A stretch of 64,000 bases of DNA from an uncultured Sutterella sp. (lineage in GTDB: Bacteria; Pseudomonadota; Gammaproteobacteria; Burkholderiales; Burkholderiaceae_F). Made by a program: the position numbers and the translations under genes. Each line of letters opens with the position of its first letter. Positions within the stretch are counted from its first letter, which is position 1. Location of the stretch: NCBI GenBank assembly GCA_944392755.1, contig CALXXT010000002.1:1-64000 (forward strand), in the 5' to 3' direction. The notes under the pieces are model-generated. The model saw only the letters and a program-made list of their open reading frames with translations. It had not been told where the DNA came from and did no database searches. Positions 37,164-46,391 of the stretch are shown in pieces.

Positions 37164-38473
37164 GCTCCCTTGCCGGAAGCGTCCTTGCGGTGCCGCCGAG
37201 TAACGAGCACTTGGTCGATCTTGTTGTTGTCGACGTCAAGCACTTCGAAGGTGTAGTCCCCAAACGAGGTTTTGTCGGTACGCTTGGGGATCTTCCTCAA
37301 CATGTACATCATGAAGCCCGCGACGGTCTCATAGGCGGAGTCCTCGGGAAGATTTTCGATGCTGAGCGCATGTTCGAGGTCGTCGATCGGCGTAGCCCCG
37401 TCAACAAGCCAGGTGTCGTCGTCGCGTTGAATGATTTGCACATCCTCTGCAGTGGCTACGAGTTCGCCCATAACCGTCGACATAACATCGTTGATGGTGA
37501 TGATGCCGACGACGAGAGCATATTCGTTGAGAATGACGGCAAAGTCCGAGTGCGTGCGCTGAAAGACGTCAAGCACCTCGGAGAGCGTAAGCGAATCGGG
37601 GATGAACTGACAGGGTTGCAGCAGCCCTGGGTCCTGGAAGGCGATGGGTTTTTCGTCGAGGACGCACCGCAAAAGATGCTTGGAATCCACGAAACCAATG
37701 ACGTGATCGAGATCCTTGTCGCAAACAAGAAATCGGTTGTACGGAACGGTCGCGATTTTTGCTCTGATGCTCGCTTCCGTTTCGTCGAGCGTAAAGTAGA
37801 CGATGCTCTCACGCGCGGTCATCGCCGAAGGCACAAGTCGGCTTTCGAGCTCAAACACGTTCTGAATGACTGCCTTTTCCTGCGGCGCAATCACGCCAGC
37901 TGCAGCTCCGGCCCCAACGCTCGCCAGAATGTCTTCGGATGTGATGGTCTCTTCTCGATTGGTGGGCAACCCTAGAGAGCGAATGCATGAATCGGAGAGA
38001 CGCTCCAGAACGAAAACAATTGGATTCAAGACTTTGATCAGAATCTTCATGGGCCGCACGCTCCACATGGCCACGGCCTCGGGGCGCGCAATGGCCAGTC
38101 GCTTGGGGAGCAGGTCGGAGAAGATGACGAAGAGAAGCGTGGCGACGAGGAACGAGAGCACGAAGCCCAGATTGCCGAGGTCGTATCTGGGTAGAAGCTT
38201 TTCGATGCACCAGTCGAAAAGTGGAGAAAATGCAGCGTCGCCGACAATGCCGCCCAAAAGTGCGCAGGCATTCTGCATGATTTGCATGGCGGAGAAGAAT
38301 TTACCGGGATGCTCCTGCATCTCCAGCACCAAAGCGGCTCGGCGGTCGCCTTCGTCGCTGAACGTTTGGAGCCGGGTTCTGGAGGCTGCGGCCAGTGCAA
38401 TTTCGGCCGAAGAGAAAAAGGCGGCAACCACCACTAGCGCCAAAAGGCCGAAGATTTGAGTGTATGAAAGCAT
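37151..38473 (-). CDS. HlyC/CorC (CNNM) family transporter
   Basis: A 440-residue protein from ATG 38473; upstream in-frame codons to 38581 lack family similarity. N-terminal DUF21 membrane domain (about 1-190, FFSSAEIALAAASRTRLQ and ATLLFVIFSDLLPKRLAIARPE). A pair of CBS domains follows (about 205-330, MTARESIVYFTLDETEASI; AVILNEYALVVGIITINDVM). The C-terminal CorC_HlyC domain ends FGDYTFEVLDVDNNKIDQVLVTRR. Family members act in Mg2+/Co2+ export or resistance; the ion is not predictable. Confidence 0.88.
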   Translation of the reverse strand: MLSYTQIFGLLALVVVAAFFSSAEIALAAASRTRLQTFSDEGDRRAALVLEMQEHPGKFFSAMQIMQNACALLGGIVGDAAFSPLFDWCIEKLLPRYDLGNLGFVLSFLVATLLFVIFSDLLPKRLAIARPEAVAMWSVRPMKILIKVLNPIVFVLERLSDSCIRSLGLPTNREETITSEDILASVGAGAAAGVIAPQEKAVIQNVFELESRLVPSAMTARESIVYFTLDETEASIRAKIATVPYNRFLVCDKDLDHVIGFVDSKHLLRCVLDEKPIAFQDPGLLQPCQFIPDSLTLSEVLDVFQRTHSDFAVILNEYALVVGIITINDVMSTVMGELVATAEDVQIIQRDDDTWLVDGATPIDDLEHALSIENLPEDSAYETVAGFMMYMLRKIPKRTDKTSFGDYTFEVLDVDNNKIDQVLVTRRHRKDASGKGAGGQ

Positions 38474-38615
38474 AAAATTGCTCGCGCAAGGCGGCGGCGC
38501 CGCCGTGCCGCAGATTCCTGTTAAAGGAGTATGTGTTACGCGTTCCGGAGGCCCGAAATTGCGTCCATAAAATCCCTGCAATCTCCGAGAGATTGACTGT
38601 AAACTGAACTTTCCT

Positions 38616-38634
38616 GATGGGCGTTTAACGCATC
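38616..38634. promoter_or_regulatory. Operator-like dyad upstream of aapJ
   Basis: GATGGGCGTTTAACGCATC contains the perfect palindrome GCGTTTAACGC (38621-38631) with partly matching flanks. It lies 18 bases after a TTGACT (38593-38598) and about 43 bases before the aapJ start, a position suited to a repressor or activator of the transporter. Confidence 0.3.
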
Positions 38635-38676
38635 AGCGGGATTTATTCTAAAAAAAGAAAGAAAGGGTGACGCTAT

Positions 38677-39699
38677 ATGAGCAAGATTCAATCAGTGGCA
38701 GCGGTCTTGTCGGCCTGTTGTGCTATCGCTCCGGCAGCATATGCCGGGCAGACGCTTGATGCGATCAAGGCGCGCGGGCAGCTCGTCTGCGGCGTCAATA
38801 CCTCGGCGCCTGGGTTCTCGGGGGTGGACAGTCAGGGGAAATGGGTGGGGCTTGACGTCAACCTTTGCAGAAGCGTGGCCGCGGCGGTCTTGGGTGACGC
38901 AAATAAGGTGAAGTTTGTGCCGCTCAGTTCCACGCAGCACATGACGGCGCTCAGCTCGGGCGAAATCGATATGCTTGCCCGCAATACGACCTGGACCATG
39001 ACGCGTGACGCAAGCCAAGGGGCGGCGTTTGTAGCTGTTTCGTATTACGATGGCCAAGCCTTTATGGTTCCGAAGTCGCTTGGCGTCAAGTCGCTCAAGG
39101 AGCTCGATGGCGCGACCGTCTGCGTGCAGACGGGCACGACCACGGAAAAGACCACAGCAGATTACTTCAACTCTCACAACATGAAGTACAAGACCGTGGT
39201 GTTCGATACGACGGAAGCGACTCAGGGGGCATTCCTTGCCGGACGGTGCGACGCCTATACGTCCGACATGTCTGATCTTGCCGGCGTACGTACAGTGGCT
39301 CAGGATCCTTCAAAGTTTGAGATTCTTCCTGAGACCATCACCAAGGAACCATTGGGTCCTGCCGTTCGCCGTGGTGATTGGGAGTTTTTCCAGATCGTCC
39401 GCTGGAGCTTCTATGCATTTCTTAACGCCGAAGAGTTGGGCGTAACGCAGGCCAACGTCGATGAAATGCGAAAGGTGTCAAAGGATCCGAACGTCATGCG
39501 TCTGGTCGGCACGGGAGAGGACATGGGCCGCATGCTCGGCCTCGACAAGGACTGGTCGTACCGTATCATTAAGCAGGTTGGCAATTACGGTGAATCGTGG
39601 GAGAAGTACTTCGGCCCTAATTCCCCGTTGAATTTGCCGCGCGGCATGAACAAGCTTTGGACTCAGGGCGGGTTAATGTACGCCATGCCTATCCGCTGA
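38677..39699 (+). CDS. aapJ: General L-amino-acid ABC transporter, substrate-binding protein
   Basis: A 340-residue periplasmic protein with a signal peptide (cleavage near AAYA-GQ). It starts LDAIKARGQLVCGVNTSAPGFSG, then has GLDVNLCRSVAAAV, GEIDMLARNTTWTMTRD and CVQTGTTTEKTTADYF. The YTSDMSDLAG and EPLGPAVRRGDWEFFQIVRW stretches follow. These are the AapJ/BztA features of type-3 solute-binding proteins that bind a range of L-amino acids. A G-rich hairpin with six T's follows the stop before the permease genes. An RBS-like AGAAAGGGTGACG precedes the ATG. Confidence 0.9.
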   Translation: MSKIQSVAAVLSACCAIAPAAYAGQTLDAIKARGQLVCGVNTSAPGFSGVDSQGKWVGLDVNLCRSVAAAVLGDANKVKFVPLSSTQHMTALSSGEIDMLARNTTWTMTRDASQGAAFVAVSYYDGQAFMVPKSLGVKSLKELDGATVCVQTGTTTEKTTADYFNSHNMKYKTVVFDTTEATQGAFLAGRCDAYTSDMSDLAGVRTVAQDPSKFEILPETITKEPLGPAVRRGDWEFFQIVRWSFYAFLNAEELGVTQANVDEMRKVSKDPNVMRLVGTGEDMGRMLGLDKDWSYRIIKQVGNYGESWEKYFGPNSPLNLPRGMNKLWTQGGLMYAMPIR

Positions 39700-39751
39700 G
39701 GCGATTTCCCCTCCTAGAGCTGGCGTCGCAAGCGGCGTCTGCTCTGCGGCA

Positions 39752-39785
39752 AAGGCTCCGGATTGTGTTGTCTGGGGCCTTTTTT
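39752..39785 (+). terminator. Intra-operon terminator between aapJ and aapQ
   Basis: AAGGCTCCGG (39752-39761) pairs with CTGGGGCCTT (39772-39781), with one G-U and one mismatch, around a 10-base loop and is followed by TTTTTT to 39785. It lies 52 bases after the aapJ stop and 15 bases before the aapQ start, so it should lower permease mRNA relative to binding protein. Confidence 0.6.
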
Positions 39786-39799
39786 AAATTTTTGCAGCC

Positions 39800-40975
39800 A
39801 TGTTTTTTAGATCGAGTTTCGACTCCGTTCTTGGAGATGCCGCCTGGCGGGAAAGGGAGCGTTTTCGCCGTCGCAGAGAGTTGGCTCTGCAGGCCGTCAT
39901 CGCTTTTGTGATCGTAGTAACTGTCGTTGCGCTTGCCGTCAACGTCAGGGCGAATTTGGATGCTCGTCACATTCAAAGCGGCTTTGGATTCCTTTTTCAA
40001 CGCGCAGGATTTGAAGTGAGCGACAAGCTCATTGAATTTACAAGTGCTTCTGCGGTCTGGAAAGGTTTTTTAGTCGGGCTCCTTAATACGCTCAGGGTGG
40101 CCGCGCTCACCATCGTGACCGCAACGATGCTCGGCGTGGTCGTTGGTCTCATGAGGCTTTCCCGCAACGCCTTGCTGCGTTTTTTGGGTGCCGCTCACGT
40201 CGAGGTATATCGCAATATTCCACTCCTCGTACTGCTTCTCGCCATTTATCTGACGGTTTCAGAATTGCTGCCAGGTGTTCGAGAAGCGGTCGGAATATCG
40301 GGCTGGATCTACCTTTCGAAGTCCGGTTTGGTGTTCGCCGTACCTCAATGGGGAGAGATGGCGGTCGTGGGTTCGCTTGCCGTGGGCGCGCTCTTAGGCG
40401 CGTGGGTTTCCCATGCCGCTCAGCGGCGCACGACGAGACAATTGGCAGCCTTTTACGGCTTGACGGCATGTTTGGGAAGCGCAACGGTTTTGTGGTTTGT
40501 CTTCGGCATGCTCGGCGGATGGAATCAGCCTCAACCGACGCGATTCTCCATATCCGGAGGCGTGCAACTTACGCCAGAGTTCGTCACTCTGTGGCTTGGG
40601 CTCACCCTCTTTACCTCAGCGTCCATCGCGGAGATTGTTCGCGCCGGAGTTCTATCCGTGCGGACTGATCAGTGGCTTGCCGGCATGGCGCTCGGGCTGA
40701 CGTACGGCGAAACGACGAGCTACGTTGTTTTCCCGCAGGCGCTCAAACTCATCATGCCGCCGCTCTCGAGCCAGTACATGAGTCTTACCAAGAATTCATC
40801 GCTTGCCGTCCTGGTCGGCTATCCGGACCTGGTCAACATCGGTACGACGGTGATGAATGTTACAGGGCAGGCGATCGAGGTGATCTTCATCATCATGAGC
40901 GTTTATCTCGTTATCAATCTATTGATTTCCCTGGCAATGAATGGACTTAACCAGCGAATTATGCAAGGGCAGTAG
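39800..40975 (+). CDS. aapQ: General L-amino-acid ABC transporter, permease AapQ
   Basis: A 391-residue inner-membrane permease. The N-terminus has a basic amphipathic stretch then a first helix, followed by NVRANLDARHIQSGFGFLFQRAGFEVSD (about 51-78), typical of AapQ/BztB. The EAA-like loop that contacts the ATPase is GMALGLTYGETTSYVVFPQALKLIMPPL (about 296-323). GLLNTLRVAALTIVTATMLGVVVGL marks the HisM-type permease fold. Forms a heterodimer with AapM encoded 11 bases downstream. Confidence 0.9.
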   Translation: MFFRSSFDSVLGDAAWRERERFRRRRELALQAVIAFVIVVTVVALAVNVRANLDARHIQSGFGFLFQRAGFEVSDKLIEFTSASAVWKGFLVGLLNTLRVAALTIVTATMLGVVVGLMRLSRNALLRFLGAAHVEVYRNIPLLVLLLAIYLTVSELLPGVREAVGISGWIYLSKSGLVFAVPQWGEMAVVGSLAVGALLGAWVSHAAQRRTTRQLAAFYGLTACLGSATVLWFVFGMLGGWNQPQPTRFSISGGVQLTPEFVTLWLGLTLFTSASIAEIVRAGVLSVRTDQWLAGMALGLTYGETTSYVVFPQALKLIMPPLSSQYMSLTKNSSLAVLVGYPDLVNIGTTVMNVTGQAIEVIFIIMSVYLVINLLISLAMNGLNQRIMQGQ

Positions 40976-40986
40976 GAGCGGGGCGA

Positions 40987-42072
40987 ATGCAGATGAACGA
41001 ATCCATTTCCACGTGGATCAAGAAGAACTTTTTCGATACGCCGGCGTCTGCCTGCACGTCGTTGGTGCTTGGGTTGGCTGTCCTGTGGATCGGCTGGAAG
41101 ATCTGCGATTGGGCATTTTTGAGCGCCGTTTGGACGGCGGATGTGAATGCATGTCGTGCGGGCGAGGGAGCTTGCTGGGGATTTGTCGCAGAGAAGTGGA
41201 GGCTTATTCTTTTCGGACGATTCCCCTTTGAGGAGCAGTGGAGACCGGCTGCGGCAACGCTTCTCGTGATGTGCATGCTGGTTCTTTCGGGACTGCCCTT
41301 GATGTGGCGCTGCGGCAGACTGCGCTTGCTTGCGGCGGCTTGGGTAGCCGCACTGGCTGGATTTTTCCTTCTGATGTATGGCGGCGCATTCGGTCTTGCC
41401 CGAGTAGGAACAGATCTTTGGGGCGGTTTGCCGCTCACAGTCATCATCACCTTCGTCGGGATGACGCTCTCCTCTCCGATCGGGATTTTGCTTGCTATCG
41501 GCCGCAGAAGCCGCATGCCGATCATTTCTTCGCTTTCAACGACCTACATCGAGATTGTGCGTGGGGTGCCGCTTATCACAGTGCTTTTCGTGGCGGCATT
41601 CGTTTTCCCCCTGCTCTTGCCTTCATCGTTCAAGACGGACGCCTTTTGGCGTGTGGCGGTAGCAATTGCGCTTTTCCAGGCCGCGTATATGGCCGAAACG
41701 GTTCGTGGCGGGCTGCAGACCATACCGAATGGGCAATACTCCGCCGCGCGGTCGCTTGGCATGACTCCTCGTCAGGTTTACCAATACGTCGTGCTGCCTC
41801 AGGCTTTGGTGGCGATTATTCCAGCCTTCGTCAACAGCTTGATCTCCTGCTTCATGGATACCTCGCTTGTCACCGTGGTTTCGATGCAGGATCTTCTCGG
41901 GAGCTTGCGTCTTGCGCTCGGCGACGCACAGTGGCGCGGGTTTTTCATTGAAGGCTACGTTTTCATATCCCTCGTTTATTTTCTACTCAGTTATGCTGTC
42001 TCACGCTACAGCCTCTGGCTGGAACGGCGCCTGACAGGAAAGAAGCGGCGGGAGCTTCCCGACTTGCGCTGA
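40987..42072 (+). CDS. aapM: General L-amino-acid ABC transporter, permease AapM
   Basis: A 361-residue inner-membrane permease of the AapM/BztC type. It has several N-terminal helices, the conserved GGLPLTVIITFVGMTLSSPIGILLAIGRRS (about 147-176), YIEIVRGVPLITVLF, and the ATPase-contact loop ARSLGMTPRQVYQYVVLPQALVAIIPAFVNS (about 255-285). The expected fourth gene, the ATPase AapP, does not follow; a DUF1857 gene begins 20 bases later. A stand-alone ATPase elsewhere must energise it, or the system is inactive. Confidence 0.9.
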   Translation: MQMNESISTWIKKNFFDTPASACTSLVLGLAVLWIGWKICDWAFLSAVWTADVNACRAGEGACWGFVAEKWRLILFGRFPFEEQWRPAAATLLVMCMLVLSGLPLMWRCGRLRLLAAAWVAALAGFFLLMYGGAFGLARVGTDLWGGLPLTVIITFVGMTLSSPIGILLAIGRRSRMPIISSLSTTYIEIVRGVPLITVLFVAAFVFPLLLPSSFKTDAFWRVAVAIALFQAAYMAETVRGGLQTIPNGQYSAARSLGMTPRQVYQYVVLPQALVAIIPAFVNSLISCFMDTSLVTVVSMQDLLGSLRLALGDAQWRGFFIEGYVFISLVYFLLSYAVSRYSLWLERRLTGKKRRELPDLR

Positions 42073-42092
42073 GAGAATGTTTTTTGGGTTCC

Positions 42093-42551
42093 ATGAAGAT
42101 TTTTTTTGAACATGTCATGCGGGCTGAGCTCCATGACCTTAGCCCCGATCGTTTGCTCGAACGGGTACGCCATTTTGCCGAGAGTCCTGAAGACTTCTGG
42201 TCTGAACTTCAAGGCAGCGAGATTTTGGAGGAGGCAGAAGATATTGAGACTGGAGTGTGGCGCTTCAAGCGCGTGCTCCATTACGGCCGCGGTCTCCATT
42301 TCGTCGAGCGAGGCGAATTTTGCGCCACAAATAGGGAGCTCCGGACGTTCGTTGAGATGGAGGGCGCCTCATCGGCCTTTGCTTTGCGCATCGAAGAACA
42401 TTCGTCGAAGAGTCTTGCGGTTCGATTTTCCTATTGGGAAACCCCGCGAGCCGAGTCGCTCGATCCAAACCAGCCGTTTGTGGATGAGCTTCGCCGTCAG
42501 GCTTATGCCATGCGCGACGAAGCGATCATGAAAAAGCTAGTTGAAGCCTGA
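42093..42551 (+). CDS. DUF1857 / AtaL-like SRPBCC family protein
   Basis: A 152-residue protein (from ATG 42093; an ATG at 42084 adds three residues). The start FFEHVMRAELHDLSPDRLLERVRHFAESPEDF and the later GSEILEEAEDIETGVWRFKRVLHYG and VEMEGASSAFALRIEE match DUF1857, a START-like fold with a central hydrophobic pocket. No ligand or role is established for the bacterial members. It lies between aapM and tex on the same strand and may be co-transcribed with either. Confidence 0.7.
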   Translation: MKIFFEHVMRAELHDLSPDRLLERVRHFAESPEDFWSELQGSEILEEAEDIETGVWRFKRVLHYGRGLHFVERGEFCATNRELRTFVEMEGASSAFALRIEEHSSKSLAVRFSYWETPRAESLDPNQPFVDELRRQAYAMRDEAIMKKLVEA

Positions 42552-42603
42552 TTGACTGCGCTGCGTCTTCAAGCGCCGCGCCTTCGATGGAGATTCCTTT
42601 TCG

Positions 42604-44874
42604 ATGGAACTGACCGACGCCATTGCCGAGAAAATTGCCGCCGAGATCCAGGCCCGCCCTGAGCAGGTCGCGGCCGCAGTAGAACTTTTGGACGGGGGCG
42701 CTACCGTGCCCTTCATCGCCCGGTACCGCAAGGAGGCAACCCGCGGACTAGATGACACCCAGTTGCGGCAACTGGAAGTTCGTCTCAGCTACCTGCGCGA
42801 GCTCAATGCTCGCCGGCAGACGATTCTCGAGACGCTTCGGCAGACCGGCAAGCTTTCCTCTGAACTTGGAGCCCAAATTCTTGCGGTTCAGACCAAACAG
42901 GAGCTCGAGGATCTTTATGCGCCCTACAAGCAAAAGCGTAAAACCCGCGGCATGATGGCTCGGGAGGCTGGGCTTGAACCTCTCGCCGTGAGGCTGCTTG
43001 AGGAACGCGAAATCGTCCCGGAAATCGCGGCTCGGGCTTTTGTTTCCGAGGAGAAGGGGGTTCCCGATGTTGAATCTGCGCTTAACGGCGCACGAGACAT
43101 TCTCGCTGAAAATCTTGCCCTTGACCCAGCGGTGCGCAGAATGCTTCGAGACTTCCTTCTTCACCGTGGAGAGATCGTGTCCGTCGTGTGTGAAGGCATG
43201 GAGGAAGAGGGCGCCAATTTCAAGGATTATTTCGATTGGCGCGAGGCCTTGGAAACTATCCCTGCGCATCGAGCATTGGCACTCTTGAGAGGCAGAAGGG
43301 AAGGCTGTCTGCATCTGTCGGTGGAGCTCCCGGCCGAAGAGGAGGCAAAGCGTCCTCACCCGGCAGAGTGTGTGCTTGCTCGTCATATTCATCTCCATAT
43401 TCAAGATCGAAGCGCCCGAACCGTTTGGCTCCTCGCTGTTTGCCGCTGGGCTTGGCGCGTGAAGCTCCGTGCCTCAATCGAGGCCGATTTGCTCGAGCAG
43501 GTGCGGAGCTCGGCGGAGGAAGCTGCCATTACTGTTTTTGGCGCCAATCTTCGGGATCTTCTTCTGGCGCCTCCGGCTGGGCATCGTCGAGTGCTCGGCC
43601 TCGATCCAGGGTTTCGGACCGGGGTTAAGGCTGCGCTCATTGATGAGACGGGCCGAGTTCTGGCACACGACGTTTTGATGTTCCATCGATCGGAATGCGA
43701 GCGTCGCAACGCGCTCGAGCGGTTTTGGAAGCTTCTCGAGCGGGGGGTGGAACTGATCGCCGTCGGAAATGGGACGGCAAGTCGAGAAACAATGGGCGTG
43801 GTGGTCGAAGCGCTCAAGAGCCGTCCGGATGTTCAGGCTCGATGCGTTTTCGTAAGTGAGGCCGGCGCTTCGGTTTATTCCGCTTCGGCGCTTGCTTCCG
43901 AGGAGTTGCCCGAACTTGATGTGAGCTACCGAGGGGCGGTGTCGATCGCCCGAAGGCTTCAGGATCCGTTGGCCGAACTCGTCAAGATCGATCCGAAGGC
44001 GATCGGCGTTGGGCAATACCAGCATGATGTCGATCACGCTCATCTGGAAAGCCGCTTAGAGTCAGTGGTGGAGGATTGCGTCAATTTCGTCGGCGTCGAC
44101 GTCAATACGGCGAGCGCGGAGCTGCTTTCTCACGTGGCAGGCTTGACGCGTCGAGTAGCGAAGGAAATTGTGACGTATCGGAATGCAAACGGAGCGTTTG
44201 AGAGCCGCGAATCGCTCAAGAAGGTGCCTTATCTCGGTGCGGCGCGGTTTCAGCAGGCGGCCGGCTTTCTGCGCATCCCGAGGGGGGCTAATCCGCTCGA
44301 CGCCACGGGCGTTCATCCGGAAGCATACGGGGTGGTGGAGCGTATGCTTGCAAGCACAGGGATCCGAAACATGCGGGAGCTTCTCGGGCGGCAGGAGGTG
44401 CTCGGCAAGCTCCGCGCCGCAGACTTTGTAGACGAGAAGTTCGGGCTACCGACCATCACAGACATCTTGAGGGAACTCGAAAAGCCGGGGCGCGATCCGC
44501 GTAGGGAGTTCCGGGTGGTTGACTTTAATGAAAACGTGCGCAGCATTGAGGATTTGCGCGTCGGCATGAAGCTTCAGGGCGTAGTTACCAACGTCGCGGC
44601 CTTTGGCGCTTTTGTCGACGTTGGCGTGCATGAAAGTGGCCTAGTTCACGTGTCGGCACTCTCGGATCGATTCGTGAAGGATCCCCGAGACGTGGTTCAC
44701 GTCGGCGATGTCGTGCAGGTGACGGTGCTTGACGTAGACGCCAAGCGGCGCCGAATCGCTCTTTCCATGCGCAAGGATCCGAGTGCATCAAAGCCCCGCT
44801 TCAGAGGCAAAGAAAACCGCCGCTCGGCGCAAACGGCCATGGCGGCGGCTTTTCTCGGAAAGGTGAGGAATTGA
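42604..44874 (+). CDS. tex: Tex family RNA-binding transcription accessory protein
   Basis: A 756-residue Tex protein of normal length. The N-terminal Tex helix bundle includes VPFIARYRKEATRGLDDTQLRQLE (about 35-58) and DLYAPYKQKRKTRGMMAREAGLEPLA. A YqgF-like domain (VLGLDPGFRTGVKAALIDETG, about 331-351), helix-hairpin-helix repeats (NTASAELLSHVAGLTRRVAKEIV), and a C-terminal S1 domain (LQGVVTNVAAFGAFVDVGVHESGLVHVS, about 658-685) follow. Binds nucleic acid; in other species needed for toxin or stress gene expression. Confidence 0.93.
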   Translation: MELTDAIAEKIAAEIQARPEQVAAAVELLDGGATVPFIARYRKEATRGLDDTQLRQLEVRLSYLRELNARRQTILETLRQTGKLSSELGAQILAVQTKQELEDLYAPYKQKRKTRGMMAREAGLEPLAVRLLEEREIVPEIAARAFVSEEKGVPDVESALNGARDILAENLALDPAVRRMLRDFLLHRGEIVSVVCEGMEEEGANFKDYFDWREALETIPAHRALALLRGRREGCLHLSVELPAEEEAKRPHPAECVLARHIHLHIQDRSARTVWLLAVCRWAWRVKLRASIEADLLEQVRSSAEEAAITVFGANLRDLLLAPPAGHRRVLGLDPGFRTGVKAALIDETGRVLAHDVLMFHRSECERRNALERFWKLLERGVELIAVGNGTASRETMGVVVEALKSRPDVQARCVFVSEAGASVYSASALASEELPELDVSYRGAVSIARRLQDPLAELVKIDPKAIGVGQYQHDVDHAHLESRLESVVEDCVNFVGVDVNTASAELLSHVAGLTRRVAKEIVTYRNANGAFESRESLKKVPYLGAARFQQAAGFLRIPRGANPLDATGVHPEAYGVVERMLASTGIRNMRELLGRQEVLGKLRAADFVDEKFGLPTITDILRELEKPGRDPRREFRVVDFNENVRSIEDLRVGMKLQGVVTNVAAFGAFVDVGVHESGLVHVSALSDRFVKDPRDVVHVGDVVQVTVLDVDAKRRRIALSMRKDPSASKPRFRGKENRRSAQTAMAAAFLGKVRN

Positions 44875-44878
44875 AGTT

Positions 44879-46216
44879 TTAGCGGTTGAAATCCACTTCG
44901 TGAGGCCCGCCGGCGCTTTCCGCATCCTGCGGATTGCGTCGACGCTCGCCGAACTCCATGAGCGCATTGAGTATGATCGCTCCAAAAGTGGCTGTGCCGA
45001 TGCCGCCTAGGGTGAAGCTGCCGATGTGCAGGGTAAAGTCGCCGGCTCCGAGGATGAGCGTGACGGCGGCGACGATAAGGTTTCGGTTGTCGCCAAAGTC
45101 CACCTGATTCACTACCCAGACGCGGGCGCCGGCCACGGCGATAAGGCCGAAGACGACGATCGAGGTTCCTCCCAGGATGGGTTGTGGGATAGTCTGAATG
45201 ACGGCGCCGAACTTGGGGGAAAAGCCAAGCACGATGGCAAAGCAGGCTGCCACGGGGAAGATCAGCGTCGAGTACACGCGGGTTGCGGCCATCACGCCGA
45301 TGTTTTCTCCGTACGTGGTCACGCCGGTGCCGCCGAAGCAGGCCGAGAACATGGTCGCCAAGCCGTCGCCGAGGAAGGCTCGGCCCATGTATGGGTCCAG
45401 ATTGCGGCCTGTCATTGCGGTCACCGCCTTGATATGACCGAGATTTTCACCTACCAGAATGATGACGACGGGAACGATGAGAGAAATGGCGGGGAGCGAG
45501 AACTCGGGCATTGCGAAGTGCGGAATGCCGAACCAAGAGGCGTCGGCGATTCTCCCGAAATCGATCGGCTTGCCGAGCCCCAGGCCGTTGGTCAGAACGG
45601 CGTAGATTGCATAGGCCATGCTCAAGCCGACCAAAATGAGAAGCTTTTGCAGCAGGCCGCGCGTATAAACAGCTACGCCGCCCACGCAAAGCACGGTGAG
45701 AAGCGCAATCCAGGCATCAAAGTCCGTACTGCCGACGCTCTTGACAGCCGTAGGCGCCAAGTTGAGACCGATGACAGCAACCACGGCGCCGGTAACGACC
45801 GGCGGCATCAGCCGTTCGATCCATTGCACGCCCGTCGACATGACGATTAGGCCGACGGCGGCGTAGACGAGGCCGCAGACGAGAATGCCGCCCAGCGCTA
45901 CGGGGATGTTCGGGTTAAGGCCGGAACCAGCCACATAGCCCGTAGCGGAAATAACGACGCCGATGAAGGCAAACGAACTGCCGAGGTAGCTCGGTACGTG
46001 ACCGCCGACCATGGCGAAAAAAATAAGCGTGCCGACGCCGCTCATCAGCACCGCCATATTCGGGTCGAAACCCATCAGCAGCGGAGCCAGAACGGTGGAT
46101 CCGAACATGGCGACCACGTGCTGCACACCGAGGGCCAGAGTTTGGCTGAGCGGAAGGCGTTCATCGGGAGCGATGATGCCGTCGCGCTTCAGTTTCCACT
46201 GAGGAAAGTAGCTCAT
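44879..46216 (-). CDS. Uracil/xanthine:cation symporter (NCS2)
   Basis: A 445-residue NCS2 transporter with about 14 membrane segments. It opens with LPLSQTLALGVQHVVAMFGSTVLAPLLMGFDPN, typical of UraA/RutG. It then has YLGSSFAFIGVVISATGY, PPVVTGAVVAVIGLNLAP, and the family motif region FLGDGLATMFSACFGGTGVTTYGENIGV (about 284-311) with the substrate-contacting Glu. Uracil is the most likely substrate by similarity to UraA, but xanthine-type relatives share much of this. Convergent with tex (4-base gap), divergent from prfC. Confidence 0.87.
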   Translation of the reverse strand: MSYFPQWKLKRDGIIAPDERLPLSQTLALGVQHVVAMFGSTVLAPLLMGFDPNMAVLMSGVGTLIFFAMVGGHVPSYLGSSFAFIGVVISATGYVAGSGLNPNIPVALGGILVCGLVYAAVGLIVMSTGVQWIERLMPPVVTGAVVAVIGLNLAPTAVKSVGSTDFDAWIALLTVLCVGGVAVYTRGLLQKLLILVGLSMAYAIYAVLTNGLGLGKPIDFGRIADASWFGIPHFAMPEFSLPAISLIVPVVIILVGENLGHIKAVTAMTGRNLDPYMGRAFLGDGLATMFSACFGGTGVTTYGENIGVMAATRVYSTLIFPVAACFAIVLGFSPKFGAVIQTIPQPILGGTSIVVFGLIAVAGARVWVVNQVDFGDNRNLIVAAVTLILGAGDFTLHIGSFTLGGIGTATFGAIILNALMEFGERRRNPQDAESAGGPHEVDFNR

Positions 46217-46391
46217 GAGACAAAAAACTCCGTGAAATTGGACGAGAACTGCGAGGAAGTCAGCTCATTCTAAGGCAGTTGTTGCAAATTGTTGCCGCGC
46301 TTGACGCGGCCCCATTCCGGTGCCTGCTAAAATCAGCAGCTTCTCTTTCGCTTCCGTAACTGACGGAAATCTTTTAAGAACTCGTTTTCCC

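Noticed and set aside
37070-37975. 301-residue plus-strand frame opposite the corC-like gene
   Set aside because: Starts inside topB, runs antisense through a clear CBS/CorC region, no domain resemblance.
45026-45850. 274-residue plus-strand frame opposite the NCS2 permease
   Set aside because: His/Asp-rich low-complexity composition typical of an antisense shadow of membrane helices.
46117-46122. CACGTG cores (also near 52165, 54405 and 55230) as extra parS sites
   Set aside because: Only the 6-bp core matches; the flanking TGTT/AACA arms are missing and all lie within coding sequence.
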